From Candidatus Equinaster intestinalis (lineage in GTDB: Bacteria; Bacillota_A; Clostridia; Oscillospirales; Acutalibacteraceae), in NCBI GenBank assembly GCA_018065375.1, contig JAGHTJ010000144.1, positions 1 to 7,953 of the forward strand: a stretch of 7,953 nucleotides of DNA, written 5' to 3'. Under the pieces are notes generated by a model. That model was not told where the DNA came from, searched no databases, and was given only the letters and a program-made list of their open reading frames with translations. Below, in pieces: positions 1 through 6,120 of this stretch (its first letter is position 1; every line of letters starts with the position of its first letter). The translations under genes and the position numbers were made by a program.

Positions 1-3000
1 AGAATACGGTCCTGCCGAGCGGGCTTGTAGTCATAATTCCGGTCTGCCAGCCAAGGCGAAAATCCAATTCGATCTTAACGCCCATATCGTTAAGCATCGT
101 AGTAATTACTTCCGGACTAATCAGAATAGCATTCTTAACATCGTAAAGTCTGATCCACCGATAGCGGATGCCCTGCTTAACACTGGCGCCGTCCGTATTT
201 TTCCCTCCGCCCAAATCAGGAACATTGGTAAGACGCGAATCGCTCATATTTCTCGGCGCACTATCCTCTGTTTTGAAGGTCTCCGGCATACTGTAATAGG
301 TTTTACCGTTATAAAGGGCTTCAACCTTCCAGCAATACTCTGTGCCGAGTTTAAGATTTGTTATATTGAGGGAGGTTTGGTCGGTGGTATATTCTTTGCT
401 GTTTGCGAAGAATCTGCCTTCACCGATGGTTACCTTATATCCGATGAAATTAAGAACATCTTCAACGGTGCTCTGCCAATTAAGGGTTACGCCGGCGGGC
501 TTGCTGAGCTCGGCAGTACCCTTGGCGGTTTTAAGTGCCGTAGCCCGGTCGGTTATAAAGAGATGTTGCAAATCGGTATGGAAGCAAACATTATTGCCAA
601 GATTTGCAGTTGCAAGTTTATCGGTGAATACTTCTTGAACCGCCCCTGCTTTTTGGGTAAGCTCTGCCGTTTCGCCGCCGTTATACTTAACCGGGTTTCC
701 GTAAGAATCGGTAACGGTTATTACGAGGCTTAACATATCAGCCTGCTTCATGCGGGTAGTTAAGGTGAACACCTTATCACCGGGCTGTGTTTTGCCCTGT
801 GCTACCGGAATATACGCATTTCCGCCGCATACTTCGCCGATTTCTTCAATAACGTTATCGGCGGGATTATCCTTATAGAGCTTCCAATCTATTGTATAAG
901 CGCCCTTAATCTGATATTTGAAGGTTATATCCTCGCCTATTCCGTAGGAAAGATTTGTGGTGTAATCATACGGGTCAAGATCGTGACTTGTGCCACCCGA
1001 AATTGCCGCCGCTAAATCGGTATCGGTTTCCTTAAGCGGGAAAGCCTTTTCCAAAATACCGTTATAGCTTACCGCCCTTTTATCCGAATAGATATATCCC
1101 TCATTACCTTCTTCATCTTCATAGCAGATATAGCTTACCTCTGCAATATCAATATCGAGCGGGTCAAAATCCTTGCCGCCGTTTGTAAAGCCGCCTATGG
1201 TAGTATAAGCATCGGAATATTTATCTGTTACTTTTGAAAGATTTTCTATAACGCGGTGCTGTACCGGATAACCGTTTACGGTGAGCGCTCCACCCTCGTA
1301 ATTTTCGGGGAATTCAAGCTCGCTATCTCCTAAAAGTACTGACGGAATAAGCAAACTGCCGACACTTACCGGAGTTACTGTTTCACCGTTCACCTTAATA
1401 CCGCTCTCAAAAGCGATGCCTGCGGGAGTTTTTACAACCGACGGAATTCTCGTAAGGTAACGAATTGCCTTATCCTCGGTAATTCTTACGGTTGCGCCGA
1501 GGTTATAAATCGAAGCTATATTTTCTTCACGAGTAGTATATTCCACCGAAATTTCCATTTTATCGGGGTTTGCCACGGCAAATTCAAAGGCATTGCCCTC
1601 TCCGCTTGCGGCTGTGTTATACACGGTGAATTCTTCATCGCCGTCCTTAACCTTTATACTGCCGTGAACTACCTCGTTATCATCGGTATCATCAATAATA
1701 ACGGTAAATCTATCGGGAAGCAACGGATTCGGTACAACCTTCATTTCCTTATCCGCAAATGTAGTTACCTCGCGTGCGGTTTCGGTTCCCGCATCAATTA
1801 TCTCAAGCATTGTGGCAAGCATCTTGCCCTGCTTTTTACCGGTTACGATAATCTGACCGTCTGCCGGCTTTGAATAAACGGTAATTATACCGTTCTTAAT
1901 TTCATAATCGTCTGTTTTTACATTATCCCAGATTACCGAAGCATCGTCCTTTGAAAGGTCGTAACGAGAATTTACCGGAATACCGTCTGTATAATCATCC
2001 GATAAATCGTGTATTATCGGCATAGCTTCTACGATATTCTGCGGAGTTACCTTTACCGAGTAAACGTATACATCTCCGGCGTAGTTCATAGTAAATCCGA
2101 TAGTACCCTTTTGAGCCTGAAGATTTTGCTTATAAAGGTCTTTGTAATCACTTCCGGAAATGGTAGGTCCTGCGGTATAAGTCTTATTTGCATACGAAGC
2201 ATCCAAAAGTGCGCTGGTGCCGGTACTTGTAGGACTTGTACTTGTTGTGCCTTGACTGTTATTTACGGGCACAAACATTGAATTTATGTCGCCTTTTGCG
2301 GTATTGAGAATTTCGTTGCCGTCAATAGAATAGGCAATATCGCTTCCTTTAAGGCTTAATTTAATATTTCTGATGGTGGGTTTTTCCGTTCCCTTAGCAT
2401 CGGGCTTGAAAACCTTTGTGCTATCTCCCTCACGCCACAAATCATCTGCCGTAACATCGCCGTTATAATAGGAATACGCAATATCGTTTGCAAGGTAATT
2501 GTTGCCCGAAGTGGAATTTGAACCCGCATAAGCGGTTATGGTAAGACCGCCGTAATTACGAATTCTGAAATGCAGGGATTTTACGGTTTTGTTAAGTGGG
2601 TTTGTACTTTCGGTGGCGGCGGTATCAGCAAGAGACACCCTCGCCATAATGCCTGCCGCAGAAATCATATTACTGCCGGTAGTTTTGCTTTGGCTCATTA
2701 TATGCGACATTTGCGCCTCGATTGTATAATCACCGAAGTTATTAAGCATATCGCTGTGGAAGAGAGCGCCCTTTGTACCGCCGAGGTCACTTATTGATGC
2801 TAAATACATCGCATTTCTCTTAACATTATCCGATGTGGTAACCTCTTTGAATTTACAACAGCTGTTTATTCTGTTAAAGGTTGTTCCCGATGTATAGAGG
2901 TTTACCGAAGACCAGGAAGCCGAAGCGATGCCATACCAATCGGACTGTGAAAATGTATCTGCATCGTTAAAATCTATATCTATAATGCTGAAATCATTAT

Positions 3001-3352
3001 CTCCCTGCTCGTTTACGATTACGTAAACGGTATAGGAAGCAGTATCGTTGCCGACCTTAAACCGGGTTATACCCTCGCTTACACCGACAAGCATACCGCT
3101 CACAATTCTTGCCGAGTTTCCCGAAATGGGCTCCCAATCGAGTGTATCGGCGAAAACGGTGGCAGCGCCTATTTCAACCGGCAATGTATTCAAATCAATC
3201 GCCTTATCAACATAAAGTGGAACTGCCGGAGACGCCTCGGTTACGCTGAACGCGGAGGTTTCGGCAAATGATGAAAACGATACCGTTACACAGCAAAGCA
3301 CAATGGCTACTGCAACTATTACTGCAAGCGTTTTCTTTGCAAACTTTTTCAT
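1..3352 (-). CDS. Secreted modular protein with Ig-like, LamG-like, FN3 and C-terminal tyrosine phosphatase-like domains (3' end off window)
   Basis: One open frame of 1117 codons runs from the ATG at 3352-3350 to the left edge without a stop. The start is supported by GAAAGGGG eight bases upstream and a consensus promoter. Residues 1-30 form a signal peptide (MKKFAKK, hydrophobic core, SFA|ET cleavage), so the protein is exported. By eye: about 42-116 a bacterial Ig-like module; about 118-436 a LamG/concanavalin-like region (starts IDIDFNDADTF) interrupted by a Thr/Ser-rich loop at 370-380; about 437-610 unassigned; about 612-770 a module resembling one I associate with clostridial exported proteins (TPAGIAFESGIKVNG, GSLLIPSVLLG, YICYEDEEG); about 785-905 another beta-rich region; about 949-1030 fibronectin type III (VTLNWQS, GTEYCWKVEA, ETFKT). 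From about 1035 the sequence matches the start of the Y_phosphatase3 family: RLTNVPDLGG (R1040), VKQGIRYRWIRL, and MGVKIELDFR ending at R1099. The HCxxGxxR active site would lie off the window, so catalysis cannot be confirmed. The substrate is unknown; an extracellular phosphoester is plausible. Confidence 0.88.
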   Translation of the reverse strand, partial: MKKFAKKTLAVIVAVAIVLCCVTVSFSSFAETSAFSVTEASPAVPLYVDKAIDLNTLPVEIGAATVFADTLDWEPISGNSARIVSGMLVGVSEGITRFKVGNDTASYTVYVIVNEQGDNDFSIIDIDFNDADTFSQSDWYGIASASWSSVNLYTSGTTFNRINSCCKFKEVTTSDNVKRNAMYLASISDLGGTKGALFHSDMLNNFGDYTIEAQMSHIMSQSKTTGSNMISAAGIMARVSLADTAATESTNPLNKTVKSLHFRIRNYGGLTITAYAGSNSTSGNNYLANDIAYSYYNGDVTADDLWREGDSTKVFKPDAKGTEKPTIRNIKLSLKGSDIAYSIDGNEILNTAKGDINSMFVPVNNSQGTTSTSPTSTGTSALLDASYANKTYTAGPTISGSDYKDLYKQNLQAQKGTIGFTMNYAGDVYVYSVKVTPQNIVEAMPIIHDLSDDYTDGIPVNSRYDLSKDDASVIWDNVKTDDYEIKNGIITVYSKPADGQIIVTGKKQGKMLATMLEIIDAGTETAREVTTFADKEMKVVPNPLLPDRFTVIIDDTDDNEVVHGSIKVKDGDEEFTVYNTAASGEGNAFEFAVANPDKMEISVEYTTREENIASIYNLGATVRITEDKAIRYLTRIPSVVKTPAGIAFESGIKVNGETVTPVSVGSLLIPSVLLGDSELEFPENYEGGALTVNGYPVQHRVIENLSKVTDKYSDAYTTIGGFTNGGKDFDPLDIDIAEVSYICYEDEEGNEGYIYSDKRAVSYNGILEKAFPLKETDTDLAAAISGGTSHDLDPYDYTTNLSYGIGEDITFKYQIKGAYTIDWKLYKDNPADNVIEEIGEVCGGNAYIPVAQGKTQPGDKVFTLTTRMKQADMLSLVITVTDSYGNPVKYNGGETAELTQKAGAVQEVFTDKLATANLGNNVCFHTDLQHLFITDRATALKTAKGTAELSKPAGVTLNWQSTVEDVLNFIGYKVTIGEGRFFANSKEYTTDQTSLNITNLKLGTEYCWKVEALYNGKTYYSMPETFKTEDSAPRNMSDSRLTNVPDLGGGKNTDGASVKQGIRYRWIRLYDVKNAILISPEVITTMLNDMGVKIELDFRLGWQTGIMTTSPLGRTVF

Positions 3353-3389
3353 ATTAAATACCCCTTTCAGAATACATATATATACCTTA

Positions 3390-3418
3390 ATTTTACCTCT
3401 ACATACAAAATATGTCAA
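3390..3418 (-). promoter_or_regulatory. SigA-type promoter of the secreted phosphatase-like gene
   Basis: On the minus strand, TTGACA (3418-3413) is followed by a 17-bp spacer and TAAAAT (3395-3390). This is a perfect -35 box, ideal spacing and a one-mismatch -10 box. Transcription should begin near 3383, giving a leader of about 30 bases before the ATG at 3352. The leader contains GAAAGGGG (3368-3361), the ribosome binding site. The box quality suggests strong expression unless a regulator intervenes. Confidence 0.82.
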
Positions 3419-3422
3419 GCAG

Positions 3423-3430
3423 GTTTAAAC
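3423..3430. repeat. 8-bp perfect palindrome between the divergent promoters
   Basis: GTTTAAAC lies in the 29-bp gap separating the two -35 boxes (3418 and 3448). Its position would suit a shared operator, but an 8-bp AT-rich palindrome can arise by chance and no second copy was seen in the intergenic region. Its function is unproven. Confidence 0.35.
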
Positions 3431-3447
3431 TTTTTTACAGTATAGTA

Positions 3448-3476
3448 TTGCAAAACGCATTATTTGGTAGTATAAT
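3448..3476 (+). promoter_or_regulatory. SigA-type promoter of the licD-like operon
   Basis: TTGCAA (3448-3453), a 17-bp spacer and a perfect TATAAT (3471-3476) precede the ATG at 3505. Transcription should start near 3483, leaving a leader of only about 22 bases, too short for a riboswitch. It sits back to back with the minus-strand promoter at 3390-3418. The ribosome binding site that follows is modest (AGGTAG at 3494-3499). The four downstream genes are packed too tightly for obvious internal promoters, so this one probably drives them all. Confidence 0.8.
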
Positions 3477-3504
3477 GCAGGAAATTAAACTATAGGTAGC
3501 GGAT

Positions 3505-4335
3505 ATGAAAAGGTTTTTAACGGTAGACGAAATCAAAAGCTTTGAAAACTCAATACTTAAGTTTTTTCGTGATTATTGCGAAAAAAACGGTCTTGAATAT
3601 TATCTTGCCTGCGGAACTCTGCTCGGTGCCGCAAGGCATCAGGGTTTTATCCCCTGGGACGATGATATTGATGTTTTTATGCCGCGAAAAGATTATAATT
3701 TTCTGATTGAAAATTTCAATTCTTCCGAAAGCGCAAGCCTAAAGCTTATATCAAAGGAAACAAACCCCGATTTTTATGTGCCTTTCGCCAAAATTTACGA
3801 TACCTCTACCGTTCTTATAGAAAAAGGTCAGCTTGTTCCCATCGGTGTTTTTATTGATATTATCCCCCTGGATTTTTACCCGCAAAATTTCTTTAAATCT
3901 ATACCTTATCGTGCTTTACAGTTTATTTATAAAATGCAGGGGCTTTCCCACGCTGAAAAAACGAAAGAAAATTCAAAATACAAAAATTTTATTATCGGTG
4001 CTTATCATCTTTTATACAGATTACTTTTCGGCAGCGAAAAATCCGTGCAGAAAAAAATCTTTAAGCTTTCCGATAAAATATCGGCGGCGCCTAAAAGCGA
4101 TTACTGCACCTTTCTTACCCATAAATTTTTCAGCACGATACCCAAAATGCCGGTTAAATGGTTTGAAGCTCCCGAAAAACTGATTTTCGAGGGTGAATAT
4201 TATACCGTTCCCAATGCCTATAAAATATTTTTGGCAGAGGCTTACGGAAAAAATTATATGGAAATTCCGCCAAAGGAAAAACAAACAGGACATCACGGCT
4301 TTGATTGCTATTTTGCGGAGGAGAAAAATGATTAA
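3505..4335 (+). CDS. LicD-family phosphotransferase
   Basis: A 276-residue protein of the LicD family (nucleotidyltransferase-like fold). Members move phosphocholine or a similar phospho-alcohol from a CDP carrier onto a surface glycan or teichoic acid; the eukaryotic relatives fukutin and FKRP transfer ribitol phosphate. The hallmark block is clear at residues 37-57: GTLLGAARHQG followed by FIPWDDDIDV, with the acidic run D52-D54 and D56 expected to bind metal. A second family motif, FIDIIPLD, is at 117-124, and a C-terminal block (YYTVPNAYKIFLAEAYG, 232-248, then HHGF at 263-266) is also typical. Length is normal and no membrane segment or signal peptide is evident, so it should act at the cytoplasmic face. 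It is first in the operon, close to a good promoter, and overlaps the next gene by 8 bases. The pairing with a cytidylyltransferase supports a CDP-linked donor; the transferred group (choline, ethanolamine, glycerol, ribitol or other) cannot be read from the sequence. Confidence 0.9.
   Translation: MKRFLTVDEIKSFENSILKFFRDYCEKNGLEYYLACGTLLGAARHQGFIPWDDDIDVFMPRKDYNFLIENFNSSESASLKLISKETNPDFYVPFAKIYDTSTVLIEKGQLVPIGVFIDIIPLDFYPQNFFKSIPYRALQFIYKMQGLSHAEKTKENSKYKNFIIGAYHLLYRLLFGSEKSVQKKIFKLSDKISAAPKSDYCTFLTHKFFSTIPKMPVKWFEAPEKLIFEGEYYTVPNAYKIFLAEAYGKNYMEIPPKEKQTGHHGFDCYFAEEKND
4317..4323 (+). promoter_or_regulatory. Ribosome binding site fixing the cytidylyltransferase start
   Basis: GGAGGAG lies four bases before the ATG at 4328. 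It decides the start: an upstream in-frame ATG at 4193 would add 45 residues encoded inside the LicD gene that do not resemble the family, while the 4328 start begins MIKVLTVGVFDYFHYGH exactly as TagD-type enzymes do. Confidence 0.85.
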
Positions 4336-4729
4336 GGTTTTAACGGTAGGTGTATTCGATTATTTCCATTACGGACATCTTTTACTGCTTGAGCAGGCAA
4401 AAGAACACGGAGATTATCTGATTGTTGCGGTTCAGGAAAACGACAGTATTAAAAAATACAAGCCCGATTCAAATATTTTTTATTCTACCGCACAGCGCAT
4501 ACATATTATAAAATCTCTTTCCATTGTAAACGAGGTTGTTACCTACCGCGATGTTGATACCGATATAAAAAGTATTGATTTTGATGTTTTGGCTCTCGGT
4601 GAAGACCAAAATCATACCGGTTTTCAAAAAGCAACCGAGTGGTGCCGTGAAAACGGCAAAAGAGTTGTAAGTCTCAAATATACTAAAGGTATTTCTTCAA
4701 CTATGCTTAAAGAAGTGAGGGGAAAATAA
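4328..4729 (+). CDS. TagD/LicC-type cytidylyltransferase
   Basis: A 133-residue enzyme of the small HxGH nucleotidyltransferase family, close in length to glycerol-3-phosphate cytidylyltransferase TagD (about 130 residues). It should join CTP and a phospho-alcohol to give a CDP-alcohol and pyrophosphate in the cytoplasm. Visible motifs: GVFDYFHYGH with the HxGH catalytic pair H14/H17, the helix LLEQAKEHGDYLIVAV after it, QRIHIIKSLSIVNEV in the middle, FDVLALGEDQ at 85-94, and YTKGISST at 118-125 in the place of the TagD signature RTEGISTT. The first residue of that signature is Tyr instead of Arg, which may reflect a different substrate or nucleotide. Glycerol-3-phosphate, phosphocholine and phosphoethanolamine are all possible. 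The gene overlaps licD-like by 8 bases and the next gene by one base (TAATG), indicating translational coupling, so it most likely supplies the LicD donor. Confidence 0.88.
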   Translation: MIKVLTVGVFDYFHYGHLLLLEQAKEHGDYLIVAVQENDSIKKYKPDSNIFYSTAQRIHIIKSLSIVNEVVTYRDVDTDIKSIDFDVLALGEDQNHTGFQKATEWCRENGKRVVSLKYTKGISSTMLKEVRGK

Positions 4730-6117
4730 TGAAAATTCTTGACTGCTTTAAAAATACTGTTTCAGATATGCCTGATAATGTCTTTTTAAGCGATGATTCA
4801 AAGCAGGGCGAATACACATTTAAGTTTATTGACGAATGTGCAAGCAAAGTTTATGCCTATCTTCATGCATATAACATCGGCGCAGAAGATATAGTTGCCA
4901 TAGAGCTCCATAGAAGCGCACTTATTCCGATAGTGATGATTGGCGTAATGAAGGCAGGCGCGGCATTTCTCATTATAGGCGAACGCTCCGATACCGATAC
5001 CGTTTCATATATTTTAAATGATGCTAAGCCCAAAATTATTGTTGATGCTGAAATCTACCAAAAAATGATGGAATTTAAGCCGCTTGAAGGCTACCGTGAA
5101 CCCGATGACCACGACCTTGCAATGCTGGTTTATTCTTCCGGTTCAACGGGAATTTTTAAGGGTTGTATGCACGAATACGGCAAATATACAGATAAACTTA
5201 ACCGACTTGATGCCACTATCAATTCCGATAAAGAATTATGGGACGAATATTTGAGCGGCACTTATGCTCTTACAGCAGGTTTTTATACTATTTCGGCAAT
5301 TTTCAGCATTTTATTCAGCATGGCAACCGGTCAGCCGATTGATATTGTGCCTTATGATATTTTAGCCGATTACGATAAATTCAATCAGCGGCTTATTGAT
5401 AAAAAAGCAACCGAGACCTGCCTTTCACCTGCGCAAATTAAAAGCGGAAAAATAAGCAGTCCATATCTTCAATGGGTGGATACCTCTTTTGAAATGTTCG
5501 GTGGAATATATCTCGGAAATCCCGTTCTTTTCAACTGCTACGGTATGACCGAATCTGCTCAGGTTCTTACTTATTTTGAGGTTGATAAGGCATACGATAA
5601 CACCCCGGTGGGTAAACCCTATCCCGATGTTGTTATGAAAATAGTCGATGAAAACGGAAACGAAGTAAAAACCGGTGAAATTGGTGAAATATGGTTCCTT
5701 TCCAAGTTTTTCAGAGGCTACATAAACAATCCGGATATGACAAGCAAAGTGCTGAAAGACGGCTGGTACCACACCGGAGATATAGGTAAATTTTTGCCGG
5801 ACGGCAACCTCCTCATTTTAGGCAGAAAGGTTGATATAAAGAAAACCGAAAAAGGTTATATAATTCCCCACGAAATAGTTATGGCAGCTAAAAATAAATT
5901 AGGGCTTTCGTGGGCCTTTGTAAGAATTTTCGATGATGATATTATATGCCTTTACTACTGCGATGATGTAGAACTTACAATAGATATGATACGAAATGCT
6001 TTGAGTAGTGCAGTTCCCGAATACGCTATGCCTACACATTGTATGAAAATCGACCGTATTCCCTATTTTCCAAGCGGCAAAACGAATAGAAAAGCATTTA
6101 AAAAACCGGAGGTATAA
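4729..6117 (+). CDS. Stand-alone ANL-superfamily adenylating enzyme (AMP-dependent ligase)
   Basis: A 462-residue AMP-forming ligase that activates a carboxylate as acyl-AMP and then passes it to a thiol or another acceptor. Core motifs occur in the right order: A3 phosphate loop YSSGSTGIFKG (135-145), A5 NCYGMTE (269-275), A7 WYHTGDIG (346-353), A8 hinge GRKVDIKK (365-372), and A10 PYFPSGKTNRKAF (445-457) with the catalytic lysine K451. It is somewhat shorter than DltA (about 500) or acyl-CoA synthetases (over 500) but looks complete. By eye, the A4 FDxS position reads FY (185-186), so the aspartate that holds the alpha-amino group in amino-acid-activating domains appears absent; this points away from an ordinary amino acid, though the alignment is manual. 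GAGGGG at 4717-4722 is the ribosome binding site. No carrier protein or acyltransferase is encoded in the window, so the acceptor is unknown. A DltA-like role in surface modification, or CoA ligation of an imported acid, are alternatives. Confidence 0.85.
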   Translation: MKILDCFKNTVSDMPDNVFLSDDSKQGEYTFKFIDECASKVYAYLHAYNIGAEDIVAIELHRSALIPIVMIGVMKAGAAFLIIGERSDTDTVSYILNDAKPKIIVDAEIYQKMMEFKPLEGYREPDDHDLAMLVYSSGSTGIFKGCMHEYGKYTDKLNRLDATINSDKELWDEYLSGTYALTAGFYTISAIFSILFSMATGQPIDIVPYDILADYDKFNQRLIDKKATETCLSPAQIKSGKISSPYLQWVDTSFEMFGGIYLGNPVLFNCYGMTESAQVLTYFEVDKAYDNTPVGKPYPDVVMKIVDENGNEVKTGEIGEIWFLSKFFRGYINNPDMTSKVLKDGWYHTGDIGKFLPDGNLLILGRKVDIKKTEKGYIIPHEIVMAAKNKLGLSWAFVRIFDDDIICLYYCDDVELTIDMIRNALSSAVPEYAMPTHCMKIDRIPYFPSGKTNRKAFKKPEV

Positions 6118-6120
6118 AAA

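Noticed and set aside
342..2797. Several short plus-strand reading frames of 69-118 codons
   Set aside because: They lie entirely inside the uninterrupted 1117-codon minus-strand frame, have no convincing ribosome binding sites or family similarity, and are shadows of the codon pattern.
3353..3504. A riboswitch or small RNA in the divergent intergenic region
   Set aside because: Both predicted leaders are only about 20-30 bases and no stable hairpin or known aptamer was seen.
4193..4327. An upstream ATG extending the cytidylyltransferase by 45 residues
   Set aside because: The extension lies inside the LicD gene and is unlike the family; GGAGGAG before 4328 and the conserved start of the fold fix the true start.
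4729..6117. Naming the ligase dltA
   Set aside because: The gene lacks dltB, dltC and dltD partners, and the amino-acid-binding aspartate appears missing, so only the superfamily is supported.
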